DNA of 64,000 bases from Albula goreensis (GCA_022829145.1 CM040746.1:16366290-16430289); one strand, 5' to 3'; shown: positions 43,801-54,918, counted from the first letter of the stretch. Notes: generated by a model not told the origin, from the sequence alone. Made by a program: numbers and translations.

Positions 43801-46800
43801 TGCAGTCTTTGTTTTCATTGCATCACAAGTTTGGCCTGTCAAGAAAGCTCTGAAGCTCAGCTGGGAAAAGTTACTTACAGATGAGGGCAGTGGTGAAACG
43901 GTTCATGGACAGAGGCTCCAGGTACAGCGGTCCTTCATAGCCAGACTCCAGTTCACTACGGACATAGTCCCTAAAACAGCCGATAGCATTCCACTGTCAA
44001 TGTTCTGTCCCTTTGGGTTACCGTCACAACAACAACAGTACTGTCATCACCAAGAAACCCTGCTCATCTCCTGATTAGAAGGGAATCTTATAAAACGCTC
44101 CAGTCTTTTTCATTTCCGGCTCACTCCTTTAAGATCCTGCATAGTATTCTTGCCTTACAGTGCCACTGCAAATATCTATAACTACATATTGAAATTGGTC
44201 ACAGAAAATTGTTATCTGGCCATTTCTAAATCATATAAAAATGTTAAATTCAGAAATGTTCTATTTGATTTTCCCTGAGAGTAAGAATTCCCTTCATACT
44301 TCTCTGGGACTTTAGAATTATTCCATTTCTGAAATGGTAGACACTGGCCCAGAGTCATGTTCTTACTGTCAATATTCTTTTGGGACAGTGTAATCAATTT
44401 AACTACATGTTTAATTTTAGAAGAACAAATTCAAATAATTTAAAAAGTTCATAAAACTATGAAAGTGCACAAAGTAATCACCAGTCTCACAAAAATAATG
44501 GAACCACACTTCCTTCTTAACTTTTCAACAAATAAGAATCAACAAAAAAGGGTTTAAGTTATCAAATAAGAATATTATCAATTTTATATTATTCACTTTG
44601 AACATACTGACAGCATAAAGCCTGTTAACTTTTAATATTTAATACATATCTAACCCTATTCTGACACATACACACTTTGCTAAACCTGGAGAACCTTCTG
44701 CTTTTCACCTCCTTCTAGCAGTGCAACTGTGTGTGTATAATGAATTTGAGGTAATGAGTTTTTAAACACTTCAGAGACTTTAATTTGAGAGCTCATTTCC
44801 TGCATCTGGACAGAAAAGAGATAAAAGTTATGACTATAGACAAGATAAAATTTCCATCCATCAAAAGAAGTCATAAACAACATAATTCATCTGCATACCC
44901 TCGCCTCTGTTTCAGAATTGGGATTTTCATTTTCTTAAGCACTCTCAGAGTCACTCCTGGTACTGAGTAACCGCAGGCCAAGTCTACTCCCTTCCCCCCT
45001 GAATCATTAATGACTGACCCAGTTACTAACTACCAAAAACTGAACCTCGTTTTCCTGGTCTTAAAGCAACTGACAGAACTTGGCATAATAGGAGGTCCTG
45101 CTGGCTTGCTAACATGTACAGTATGCTCATTTACAATTAGAATGGGCAGGGTGGCAGAATAGAGGGAAAAACCAATCTGAACTGCTTCAGCATGTATTCT
45201 ATTAGCTATATAGATGGATCATTTGTAAGACTAAATTGGATGTGTTTTCTGTACATCTTAATGTGAAGTATTATATGCTGTGTGTAAAGTTTATGTATTA
45301 ATCCTGCTCTTAAGTCAGGTGGAAAGTAAAGTCTCCTGTGTCAAAAACAGCGTGACTACAGCCAGGGAACCTTGTGCTTACCTGGAGATCTGGTGTCCAG
45401 CGAAGAGGAGCAGAGCAGTCAGGACGTACAAGTAGAGCTGGACAAGGTGCTGTCTGGGCAGGGTCAGTAGCACCAAGCTGAGGATATAACCTGCAAGACA
45501 CAGGACCAAAGACTGTTGGTCAGCTGCAAGGGACATGGACTTTCTTTTAAAAAGACACTTTGTGATAATGTTACAAAATTTAAAATAGCTGTTCATTAAA
45601 TTGCTTTAAAATGACCATTTAGCAATGTTAACAGTAGAAAGTAAAATTGAAAAATTGAAAAATGAGAACCAAAAGAAAATGTTGAGGCCCTCAAAAGGCA
45701 GAGGGATTTTTACAGACTTATAAGCTTGTCAAGTGACAGCTTTTATTGCTTCAAATACAGGAAAAATTTTACAGGGAAAGTATCTTCATGACCAAGTTTT
45801 ACAAATAAGTTGAAATGCACTAAAAACCTATATAATGCACAAATCCATCCATTCTAAAATAATACCTGCCACCCCCTACATCCACATTATCATGTTTCAA
45901 ATGAATGAGGCTACTGGCTTATGATAGTCTACTCTGGTACCCAAGGTAACTACCATGGTTTGCCATTTTGCAGTCCTGTTCTTTCAGATTAAAACATAAA
46001 ACATGGTGGTATTAAACGCACTTTCTGCACTAAGTGAAAAGCATCTGTAGGTGTTGCTCATATTATCAGATAATGTATCATGGTGGGAGAGCAGTGCCCA
46101 GACCACGCTCACTGTAACTGAAGCCTCACTCTTGCTTTTTCTTTCTCAAATGTCAGGAGTGATTATCTCTTCCTCTTTCAGTTCTCAGCATGTTGTGGCA
46201 GTGATCTCTCCATCTCACAGTAGCTGCTTTAGCTAAAAGAGAGTGGAATATATGCATGCATGTGCAAGCATGTATGTCCATTAATATGTGTCTCCACATG
46301 TCTGTGTGCCTGTGTTGATCTGTTTGTGTATTTGTGCAAAAATGTTTTCATTTTGTTTGTTGGTGCACGTATTTGTGTGTGACTAATTCCCTGTGTGTGT
46401 GTGTGTGTGTGTATCTGCTCTTGGAACATGGCTGTTTGACGTGGACAGATGATTAAGGCTTTGCTGGGAGATTAATCCTTCCTGTCTCAGACATGCCTGC
46501 CCGATCCTTCCTGTTGCGCAATCCGCTGTTATATTTAGCACTTCCCTTCACCTATGGAAACTCCTGGCAGTGGCCCACTGTCCTCATATAGCATCAGGAA
46601 CCAGCACAGCAAGCCACACTCCTCTAGCCGCACCTGCCGCAAAATGAGGATCAGAGGCCTGTACTGTACCAAATACAGCTGTGAATCATGAGAACCCAAT
46701 GTAAGTCCCCAAGGCTTTATGTAAAAGACTGAGAAATGGAAAGAGTTCAGTGCTCTGTTTAAACCTGATTGGCCATCAGAGTCTATAGGTACATATCATC

Positions 46801-49800
46801 CCATTCAGACCATGGCATGGCTTTATAAAGTTGCTCGTTTAAACTACTTTCTAGAACATAGCACTAATGCCACCTACCCTCCAAAGAGGTAACTGCAAAG
46901 ATGGCCTTGATCTGAAAGCATCAAGTTCTGATGATGAAGGGGTGGAGTGAAAGTAAGGCTCAAGGGAGGCAGTAGGGTGATTAGCATCAAAACAGAATGA
47001 TGGTGGGGTGGGTAATAAAAAGGGATGAAGGGCAGCAAGAAGACAGAAAGAGCAAAGGTAAGCAAAAGAACCAGAGGGGGTAAAAGGAGACAGGTATGAG
47101 AGGAGAGGTTGATGAAAGAGAGAGGTATGAAGGGACTAATGTACGCACACCAGGCATCTTGGGGCTAGGCTGGACCGCAGTGTTGAGCGCAATGGGGCTG
47201 GACAGGAGAAACCGCTTGTGGTTTCCAATTTCCACACAGCTAAACACTCTGCTGCGGGGGAGATTCCCCTCTAATGAACGCCGCTAACTCTGAAACGACC
47301 GCGCTATTTGGAGCATGATGCTCGAAAAACAAGAAAAGTCAACTGAGGTTTGTAATAAATGGTCTTATCATTGACTCATTCGATTTTCATTTCTCCCTGT
47401 CCAGAAAAAAGTAAAAAAAAAAAAAAAAAATCAGTGTATTATAGCCCATTTACACAGCTGCGGTTTCACCACAGTGATTCAGGTCAGTTATTTCCCTTGA
47501 GGCATTGCACAGGTTTGCCCACAGCTGGGAAAAGACCCGAACAGTTGTGTGTTAATGCACCCACTGCTGAACTGCTCAAAAATACAACCTCCCTCAATGT
47601 AAACTATGACCAAAGCTTTCCCTCCTTTTCCTCTTTTTTTCCCCTGCTATTGCTATTTGAAGGCCCATCTTAACATCACAGCTTGAGCTCTTCTCCAAAG
47701 CTTGTGCTGCTGGTTGTTTTCCCTGCACAGTTCACAGGCTGGGCAGTGTAGTCATTGTGCTGGAGGAGTATGCTTCAGTTTCAGCTGGCACAGTTAGATG
47801 GCAGGTATAACAGAGGAATTTCTATATCTGCCAGCTGAAGCCCTTACCAACTGGATGACACTACAGCCATTCATGAGCCCTCCTGCAAGGCTACTGGCTA
47901 CAACCAGCACTGACATGTTCTGGATTACCCAGCACACCATGGGACTCATTACTACACTGGAACCCTGTGTAGTAATGAGTCCCATGAGAGAAATGAGAAA
48001 CCAGACAGCCAACCATTATCAAACCTTTTACTTAATCTATTTGATGTCATATAAAACATAGTTAAACCAGAAGTGTGTATGGGTAACATGTTCTTATATA
48101 TTCCTCTCCCTTCTTGACAAAAGTTGAGGTCTATATTTCAAACGTCCCAGTAGGCGATAGTTTGCAAAAATACGATTATCATTACCTGAACATCACAATC
48201 GTGACAGTCCTACCAGAGTAATAAAAACCTGCATAACAGTCCACAGCAGCTGTGTGGAAAGCCATTCAGCTCATCTTGCTGATGATTAGGCTTTTTGCGC
48301 ACCTCTTCCATCAACCCAGTCCTGCTCAGACTCGCCTGTTATCTGATCAGACATTACTTCAAGCTTGCTGAGCTGAAGGTTTTGCATTTTCAAACCTCCA
48401 CCAAAGTTAACAGCAAGGGGAAATGGGGGGATAAAGGGTTCACGCATACTTTTATCAAAGAAATTCCAAAGCTTTTGCATCCTTTTTCTAAGCTGTTATA
48501 TCAAATATACATGTTGAAATCATGCATATGTAATTTACTGCATTTGTAATTATTGTAATTAACTAAATTACTATCTAGCTAACCAGCCAGCTAAATAGAA
48601 CCTTTTTGCTCTTGCTAGCTATGATAAGTATTTGTCCTGGTTTGATTTCATAAAATTTGGAAATTATCTGACCTTAAACCAAAACATTCGGTTAAAGGGA
48701 ATCGTGGAGAACAAATGAGATATAATTTTAAAAGTAATTTGCCATTCTATACCTATATAAGCTGTGCTGTGAAAAGAAAACTGGCAACCTATCAGATTCC
48801 AACTGCATTAAATACATTTCACCATTCTGTAACTGGCTAGGCATTTGTTGAACCAGAGCACCGTGCAAAATGTCAAGCCTGGTTAACAAGTCAGTGTTTG
48901 TTTGTGCGTTTGTTGTATGGATAATGGTAATGGAAAATAGTCAAACTCAAGTTAGGTAAGTTTACATTCACATCCATAAACAGCCAGCTACTCTTTGACC
49001 AAACGCACCAACCTCACTTGCAAAATCCATGCTCGTGTAGGAAATGGGAGATCTTTTTGCGAGTGCCAGGCACTAACAATAGCAATTAATGACTTATTCA
49101 CAACAGGGCACAGACTGCATGGCCTGGGCAGAGCAGCACTTTTGGCAGATGCTAATGTGACCAGGTTTTTTATGGTTTGCCTTATTTTGTTATAAATTAA
49201 TAATATGGTATGATTAAAAAAAGTTACACAATTCAAAAGTTACATGTTATTCCCATGACTCTTTCAATACTTCTGAACTGTAGCACTTTTCACAGCCTAT
49301 CTAGGCAGCAAAATAAAGGACAACTGGTGTTGAAAATTGTGTGACAATGGTGTCAATATGAGACTTCTGTGAGGTGAAGTAGTGACCAACTATAGTGGCC
49401 TTAGAAGCTTGTAGCAGTTATTTGTAGTTGGTATCTTAACAGTCCCCAATGTCCCCCTAACAAAAAAAGTATACCTATAGCAACAGAATATGAAAGCAGG
49501 ATTTCTTTTTGAACTGTTCATTCACACTTTGGGGAATCAAGGAAATCAAAACACACTAAAAAGCGTGAAATGGCAAATTAAAAAAATGGCAAACACCTGA
49601 TAGACCACCAGCAACAGTTCATTGTTGTTGGAATACACAGCAACCGGCCATTTTTGTCCACTGCAATAGTAACATCTGTTACAGATGGAGATGAAAATAT
49701 AGGAATCCCTTGCTGTATCTATTCTGGCATATTAAATATTTAATGATTTGAGAGTTAAAGTAAAGTTAATTAGCAGCTGACGAGGCATGCCTGCCAACAC

Positions 49801-52800
49801 TCTAACAGTTCTGCTTTCCAACTCACCCACTTACCCAAACTCCCAGAGCACAGCTAACATGAGGACAGTTTAACTGTGCCTCACACACAAGCGCAGGAAT
49901 ACATAAAAACCCAGATGCTCAGGTGCCATGTTCATACAGCCTACAGTAATGCAATGACTTTCAGTATCACAGCATAACAGTGGGCTCAGAAAGCAAAATC
50001 TACTTCAGCACTTTCCCTCATAAAGTAATAGCAGCTATTAGCGGACACTAGACATGTAATAGTCGGCCGCAGTATTTTAGCAATTTATCCATTCTATTCT
50101 TGTCCTATTCATTGTTCATTCATACATCTATTTGAGCAGTAACAGATAAAAGTAGCGACCACATTCTAAAGTATTTTATTAATGTGCAGAATATGCTATG
50201 TTATTGATGACCTAATACTGATTAATGTAATGACCTAGTTGTTTTTACACTTCTAACTAGGTTAGAGATGTAAATAACTGTAATTTACATATTCAAGTTA
50301 ACCCATTTAACATGTTATCATGTGTTCTTGGAGTTCACTACAAGAATATTATGTTTACAATACTTATTTTATGAACACGGTCGTAATTACTATGTAAACT
50401 TTAGATATATCAAGCTGAGCAAAAAGCGGTGCAGTTTAGAGCAACATACTCTCGCTTTCAGGATGACTTTTTGAAAATTGTCTATATCATCACAATAATG
50501 TTATTCTATAACGCTATTATCAAATCCAACAAACAATGCCTTTTTCAATTAACAGCATTATTAGTAAGCCAATTAACAATAAATTGATGATTAATTGAAT
50601 ATTTCGTTTTTTTTTTGCAAGACCCACAGAGTAACAAAGTTAAATTGATCTGACCTTTGATTGAGTGGTTGAGAATGGCAACAGTTTTTTCTTCTTACTT
50701 GCATAACCCAGAACACTTGTCATAGCTATATGACATCAATAGCGTATTGCTCATCTGATCTGCTGACATTAGAAAAAGGCGTATTGTTGCACTACGCGTC
50801 CTAATGTAGACGCATTTGCTGTGCCAATGTGGCAGAGCCTCGTATGGCATGGCCAGTCTTAATTCTGCATCTGGGGCTTGCAAAAGGAAAATGCTGAAAG
50901 CAGTTACATAAAAGGTGCTGTGTTGAACATCCAGGTGCACAACTCCTCTGCTGTGGCTGCTGACAATGCTATTGTGTAAGTGACACAGATTCTTAATTAT
51001 GTCACTTGCTGCTCCTGGTTATACCGACGGTTACACCACTGTACCCACCCGCCCCCTCACTAAAACATATCCTCAGGATCGCTGCAGAGAACTGGAAATG
51101 GTTTATGGTGAAAATATCACAAAATCCTAACTGCTACAAAACATTGTTTAACTGCAACAGAATCCTGTTGCTCCATGAGGATAATTTGACCTTAAAATTT
51201 AAAGAGTCAACAAAAGCACACTGTGTAAAAATACAACTGACATTAAAAGCCCATTTTTTTAAAATAATGCTGTTCACATTAAAAAAAAAAAAAAAACAGG
51301 AAAAAAAACCCAATGTAAAGCTGAACTGCCATCTTTAAATCTCTGAAAATTAATTATTTAAAGCTTCAATTATTAAACATTAATCATTGTCAGAAGACAG
51401 ATTTATTTTGCGATTTTCCCAAACAACCAATGAAATCATGGAACCCATTTGAGGTAATTAAAGCTAAGCAGCAGCTCTCTATCATTTACAGCATCTTAGT
51501 CATATGAAACAGCATTTACTGTGACTGCTTCCAGGTGCTTCAGAGAGGGAAACTTCAAAAGCGGTCTTTGGCCAAATCTATTTGAGGGTACAGTGCTACC
51601 ATTTTCTAGAAGGAATTGTTCTATGAACAAACCCAGGACCTGGGTGCGTGTTGTGCTGTGTGGGCAGCACACAGGTTTGTCCTGCCTCAGCCAACTGTAG
51701 CAACACTGTGTCACAGTGGCACTCCATTCACTACACAGGTGTGTGCCCCTGTTAAGGTGATCATTGTTCAGACAGTCTTTCAGTGGGTCAATACTGATCC
51801 TGGATAATTCATGAACTTGTCAGATGAATCTTAAAAAAAAAAGTGGGTCAAAAATCCCAATGTGATCACATTTGATGCATGTGACATTAACTATGAAAAT
51901 AATTTTAATATTCACATTTTTTTATTTTAAACTCCAAACACTTGCTCTTTAATTCAAAAGACTGCACTTTAAATTGTATTTAAAATAGGTGGGCAGCAGC
52001 CTCCACAATACAAGTACAAGCAAAGACTATAACTGACTGTTAATGAGGTGGCTGGGTGAGGATAAGAAGCAGCCTTTTGATTGCACTGGAAGGGGAGGGA
52101 GGTTACAGCTGGTACCAAACGCAGAGACTGAGAGAGTGTGCTTCAAAACATAGAGTGAAAGACACATCCAGTCAGTGGAACACACACATAACCCACACCC
52201 TCACACACAAATTCTCTGCCTCACTCTGTGCGTAACGCATGAGCCACAGTTTTGTGAATAGGCAGCAAATGAATCAGTGTTGATAATGCACTCCAGCTAC
52301 TCCTTTCAAAGCCAGGAGCATGACCCAGCCAATCCCAGCTCATGGAGAGCGCACTCTGTCACTTTCACAGCCAGTCAGCAGATACCATGCGCAAAACAGA
52401 CCAAGAGAAATCAGCGATCATTCCCTCCATCCTGCCCCGAAAAACCCATATTCTAACAACAAACACATGACATTTTGTGTTGATCGATGCAATTTTACAT
52501 TCATTTTTTCCCTACCCTGGCCAGCTACAACAACTTGACTACATTTCTGTGGGAAATATTGGTAAATTGTATTAATTTGGAAATTAATGTCTCCCTAAAG
52601 ATATCCAAAAATGGAACTAACACTCACACAAAAACACATGTGCACAATAGTGACACCCCTATTACCACTATTGAATATAAAAACAGAAATGGTACATCTA
52701 CTTGATGAACAGCCTTATAAACTTGTGTGACTGTACATCATTTGTACGTATTTATTTGTACACCAGGATTACAAAAAAACATTAAAATGAAACATGCAAA

Positions 52801-54050
52801 TGAACGTTGACAAAAACAGGAAATTTACATTTTGTGAAATTTCAAACAAGCAGTCCTCCAGGGTTTCTTCCAACAATACATTTCTTAATTCCTTTAAAGA
52901 GGCAATAACAAGTGTATACTTCTCACTTATCAAAGAAGTATCGGCTGAAACTTTGATATTTCCTCTTCCCTCCCCGGACAGCACTGACTCAAAGCGAGAG
53001 TATGCATGTTTAATTAAGGGAAGGGCCTCTCATACTGGCTAAGCCCACACAGTAACCTGCTTTCTGTGTGTGCATAACCATGGCAACATAGCACTTAACA
53101 GTTGTGAACCACAAACACATGGGATCACAGAATACCACAGTGGTGGACAAATGTGCCACTATTACAGCTCAAAGGAGGAAATAGGAGTTTGGGGTTCAAT
53201 GGTGTTTTAAAGTTGACCTTCATAATCTGTGGTTGCAACAGCTGTCTCTGACTGCAATTACTGCGATAATAACCATTGACCCATATTGGTTGCACCTACA
53301 GTACCAGCATCTCTGAGGACCATTATCCTCCATAGCAGTGAGCATGAAGAAAAACTTAGATATGGCATATGCTAAGGGTCACTAATCATTTGATTTAGGT
53401 CAGGACTATCCAATAAACCCACAGGTAACGTGGCATAATGCAAGTCATCCCAAAGTGTTCCACTGTTGTCGCCCACACCTCTAACCTTACGCCTCACTAA
53501 ATACACATATGAAAAAATCACGGGGCTCCACAAATGCAGGGTGCTCCCAATGTTTCCTTGAGAATCAGGTAATTGATCAAGGAAAAGATTAAGGAAAATC
53601 AGGAGCAACTTTAGCTGGCACAGACAGACAGACAGATAGACAGACACACACAGACACGCAGACAGACACACACACACACATTAGCATGCATACTCCCAGA
53701 CACACACAGCATGGTGCACAAGGCCCCCTGTAAGGAAGTGACAGCAGTCATTATCCTAGCCGGTGTGGGGCACACCGTTGGGAGTAACAGTAGTATCAGG
53801 CTTCGTCAGGGCCTCCTCAGTCATTAATTCTGCCAGGACATGCCTGATCTCTACAAACACAGAAACGTGCAGGTCTTCCCTCCTTTCTCTCCAGGAAGTA
53901 AGATAAGAGGTGGGGAAGGCTTAGCGTTATGGAGGAGAACTGTTCACATTCACTGGAGATAAATTGTTTCCTTGCCTCTTCCATTTCCTGGCCTTCCTTA
54001 AACACCCACACCCACACCCACAAACACCCACACAAACACAAACATACACA

Positions 54051-54098
<48 letters not shown>

Positions 54099-54103
54099 CC
54101 ACA

Positions 54104-54141
<38 letters not shown>

Positions 54142-54242
54142 TACACACACACCCCACACACCCACACACCCACAAACACCCACACAAACACAAACACAAA
54201 CACAAACATACACACACACAAACACACACACAAACACACACA

Positions 54243-54296
<54 letters not shown>

Positions 54297-54882
54297 ACCC
54301 AAAGCACTGCCATTTCAAAGTAAAGACACTCCTCCTCCAGAGTGGAGACACCAGCTGTCTCCAAGTACTGTACAATTCATTTGAATTAAGACAGAAAACT
54401 GGTCTGGTCTTTTCTGACCAAATTCTTCAACTGCAGCCAGGGGTCCACATTTTCAAGGTGGAACAGCAAAACGTTCACAACCAAATAGTCACATAACTTC
54501 CAATTCACTGCAAAAACAAAAAAGAATAACCAGGGCACACTGTATTTATGGAATTTCAGTAAAATGTCAATGTCAATCAACTACGCTGACCCAAGAAGGA
54601 GGATGCTAACATCATTCATAGCTTCAAACCACTGAATGCAAGCAGAGATTTCACTGTCCGCGGAGTCATAGGGGCGTTGTTAAGCTGAACGTACTCACCC
54701 ACGTAGTGCAGGTAGAGGGCCAGGTACTTGTACTGGAAGAGAGGGTTGTTGTTGAGGCTGCTCCGCTGGATCTTCTGGAAGAAGGAGCTGACATCCCAGC
54801 GGTACAACACGTCCAGCAGCATGATGCTGGGGACCCTCAGGCCCACGTTCAGCACTGCCTCCATCCTCTCCTTCAGAGCCAT
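33709..54882 (-). CDS. rnf145: RING finger protein 145, ER membrane E3 ubiquitin ligase (complete coding sequence, 10 coding exons)
   Basis: Ten exons (54882-54699, 45490-45382, 43970-43879, 38786-38551, 38357-38182, 37562-37422, 37107-36925, 36524-36377, 35543-35187, 34164-33709) join in frame into 2,082 nt, 693 residues plus stop. Human RNF145 is 663 residues as recalled, the difference lying in the tail. It is a TRC8-like multi-pass ER protein that ubiquitinates SCAP and, with Insig, HMG-CoA reductase. Many hydrophobic segments occupy residues about 63-500, with a sterol-sensing-type region at the N-terminal end. The RING-H2 finger is intact: C537, C540, C552, H554, H557, C560, C571, C574, with the same numbering as human. 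The cytosolic tail (575-693) is Pro/Gln/Glu-rich and disordered-looking. The Insig-binding tetrapeptide at 81-84 is YLYV rather than YLYF. All junctions are GT/AG. Confidence 0.96.
34165..35186 (-). other. rnf145: rnf145 intron 9 (between coding exons 9 and 10)
   Basis: 1.0 kb, AT-rich, unique. It contains a CTCF-like motif at 34,731-34,746 on the + strand and CA-rich low complexity at 34,950-35,010. It splits the RING finger between its zinc-ligand pairs. Confidence 0.85.
34731..34746 (+). promoter_or_regulatory. CTCF-like motif, pointing right
   Basis: ATCACTAGGGGGCTCT, close to CCACTAGGGGGCGCT with differences only at the edges. Confidence 0.4.
35187..35543 (-). CDS. rnf145: rnf145 coding exon 9
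   Basis: 357 nt, residues 424-542. Includes VLGTLLIYVLFMVEEWRKEP, the conserved ENMDDVIYYVNGTYRLLEF loop, the last membrane segments and the first half of the RING finger with C537 and C540 (NDICAICYQ). Acceptor CTGCAG; donor GTGAGT. Confidence 0.96.
35544..36376 (-). other. rnf145: rnf145 intron 8 (between coding exons 8 and 9)
   Basis: An 833-bp intron, about two thirds of it a 46-bp minisatellite (35,781-36,328). The remainder next to exon 9 is unique. Confidence 0.9.
35781..36328. repeat. 46-bp minisatellite, about 11-12 copies
   Basis: A tandem unit containing GTGTGTTCTGTATCTGTA and CTGTACAGTCAGAGTTAAGG. Starts at 35,803, 35,849 and 35,895 show the 46-bp period. Units differ mainly by GTAACTG versus GTAGCTG and small length changes. 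The flanking units are diverged, as usual at array edges. Confidence 0.95.
36377..36524 (-). CDS. rnf145: rnf145 coding exon 8
   Basis: 148 nt, residues 374-423: SLWKHFRAVSLCLFLLVFPA through IISSSILTSLQ. Acceptor CCCTATAG; donor CAG|GTACTG, again without the consensus +5 G. The following intron is mostly a 46-bp minisatellite. Confidence 0.94.
36525..36924 (-). other. rnf145: rnf145 intron 7 (between coding exons 7 and 8)
   Basis: A 400-bp AT-rich unique intron; nothing else recognised. Confidence 0.85.
36925..37107 (-). CDS. rnf145: rnf145 coding exon 7
   Basis: 183 nt, residues 313-373 plus two bases: GMTEGITLLILAVQTGLIEL through VLALGASRD. Acceptor TTCCAG. The donor falls inside the Lys374 codon (AA|GTGAGA), completed by A from exon 8. 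Confidence 0.95.
37108..37421 (-). other. rnf145: rnf145 intron 6 (between coding exons 6 and 7)
   Basis: A 314-bp intron containing a short four-fold degenerate tandem (about 37,160-37,300) of an approximately 37-bp unit with ATCATGAAACTGATTATACA and CACTAATA. Confidence 0.8.
37422..37562 (-). CDS. rnf145: rnf145 coding exon 6
   Basis: 141 nt, residues 266-312 plus two bases: IAECCSTPYSLLGLVFTVSF through KFYLQGYRAFMNDNTMH. Acceptor CTTGCAG; donor CAG|GTACAC, which lacks the usual G at +5. Confidence 0.94.
37563..38181 (-). other. rnf145: rnf145 intron 5 (between coding exons 5 and 6)
   Basis: A 619-bp intron with a CA-rich patch near exon 6 (37,605-37,650) and a poly-A run (37,776-37,804 on the + strand, U-rich in the transcript). 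Otherwise unique. Confidence 0.85.
37776..37804. repeat. Poly-A run
   Basis: About 29 A followed by A-rich sequence to 37,830. No LINE or SINE body was recognised beside it. Confidence 0.95.
38182..38357 (-). CDS. rnf145: rnf145 coding exon 5
   Basis: 176 nt, residues 208-265 plus two bases: VVEVYGLLALGMSLWNQLVL through STRDQPTSRERLLFLFLT. Two membrane segments and a charged loop. Acceptor TGTTCAG; donor AG|GTGGGG. Confidence 0.95.
38551..38786 (-). CDS. rnf145: rnf145 coding exon 4
   Basis: 236 nt, residues 129-207, from QLVVCTLCSCVMQTKQIWLF to YNLAKTAYRELVQ. Several transmembrane stretches. Acceptor TTTCCAG; donor CAG|GTGGGA, a weaker GT donor than its neighbours. Confidence 0.95.
41062..41622. 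mobile_element. Non-autonomous Tc1-type element (MITE), about 561 bp
   Basis: Begins CAGTGCCTTCCCAGTG and, 20 bp in, CAGACCCTT. It ends, in reverse complement, CGGTGCCTTGTGAAAGC with CAGACCCTT at the same offset, and is flanked by TA on both sides (41,060-41,061 and 41,623-41,624). The terminal sequence and the internal CAAAGCAAAAACTG match the fish Tc1 consensus style (CAGTGCCTTCGGAAAGTATTC ... GACAAAGCAAAAAC) known from salmonids. No transposase is inside. Confidence 0.85.
41640..41790. promoter_or_regulatory. Candidate conserved non-coding element
   Basis: A unique block with GGCTCTAATTATCC and CTCTTAATTAGCACTTG (homeodomain-like) and CAGATAAGG (GATA-like), squeezed between the MITE and the minisatellite. 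A regulatory role is inferred from motif density only. Confidence 0.3.
41815..42854. repeat. 52-bp minisatellite, 20 copies of two interspersed unit types
   Basis: Every unit starts CCCTGTTCCC (or CCTTGTTCCC) at 41,815 + 52n. Type A has CTGCCCCAGGAGAGC(T/A)GCTC. Type B has CGCCCAAAGAGTGGAGCTC or a close variant. All units keep the 52-bp length. Order: A A B A A A B B A B B A' A' B A' A' A' B B A', where A' has GCAGCTC. A' units occur only in the right half. Confidence 0.97.
43879..43970 (-). CDS. rnf145: rnf145 coding exon 3
   Basis: 92 nt, residues 99-128 (DYVRSELESGYEGPLYLEPL then SMNRFTTALI) plus one base. The donor is T|GTAAGT, so the codon spliced to exon 4 is TGC (Cys129), where human RNF145 has Gly as recalled. 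Acceptor TTTTAG. Confidence 0.93.
43971..45381 (-). other. rnf145: rnf145 intron 2 (between coding exons 2 and 3)
   Basis: 1.4 kb, AT-rich, unique; no repeat or exon recognised. Confidence 0.85.
45382..45490 (-). CDS. rnf145: rnf145 coding exon 2
   Basis: 109 nt, residues 62-98: YILSLVLLTLPRQHLVQLYL then YVLTALLLFAGHQIS. It holds the first membrane segments and the YLYV motif (45,423-45,434). Acceptor TTGCAG, donor GTAAGC. Splice phases match both neighbours. Confidence 0.95.
47938..47986. repeat. Perfect inverted repeat, 20-bp arms, 9-base loop
   Basis: Left arm 47,938-47,957 (CATGGGACTCATTACTACAC) is the exact reverse complement of the right arm 47,967-47,986. The loop is TGGAACCCT. Pairing stops abruptly on both sides. 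Confidence 0.97.
54001..54295. repeat. Complex CA-rich microsatellite block
   Basis: Nearly 300 bp of CA repeat broken by CCCACA, CAAACA and CATACA units, with pure CA stretches at about 54,055-54,093 and 54,250-54,294. Confidence 0.95.
54699..54882 (-). CDS. rnf145: rnf145 coding exon 1
   Basis: The ATG (reverse complement of 54880-54882) opens MALKERMEAVLNVGLRVPS, aligned with human MAAKEKLEAVLNVALRVPS. It encodes residues 1-61 plus G of Gly62; donor GTGAGT. The exon extends a little upstream as 5' UTR to an acceptor at either 54,908 (ACGCAG) or 54,919 (TTTCACAG). A run of eight G precedes the CCATGG start context. Confidence 0.95.
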
Positions 54883-54918
54883 GGCCCCCCCCACAGCACG
54901 GTGTGGAGCTGCGTATAC

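Larger units (their letters stand above)
38787..43878 (-). other. rnf145: rnf145 intron 3 (between coding exons 3 and 4)
   Basis: A 5.1-kb intron containing a Tc1-type MITE, a 52-bp minisatellite and, between them, a TAATTA-containing unique block (41,640-41,790). The rest is unique AT-rich DNA with no exon-like open reading. Confidence 0.85.
45491..54698 (-). other. rnf145: rnf145 intron 1 of the coding region (between coding exons 1 and 2)
   Basis: A 9.2-kb intron. It contains GT-rich DNA (46,240-46,415), a perfect foldback (47,938-47,986), an A-run (47,413-47,430), several AT-rich unique stretches, and a long interrupted CA block (54,001-54,295) that is UG-rich in the transcript, about 400 nt after the exon 1 donor. 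No coding exon of either strand was recognised. Confidence 0.85.

Noticed and set aside
53817-54384. Open frames of about 120-160 codons encoding CVCVCV or HTHTHT repeats
   Set aside because: They are translations of CA/GT microsatellites and lack stops for that reason only. The same holds at 235-489, 6,486-6,742, 17,089-17,454 and 57,548-57,903.
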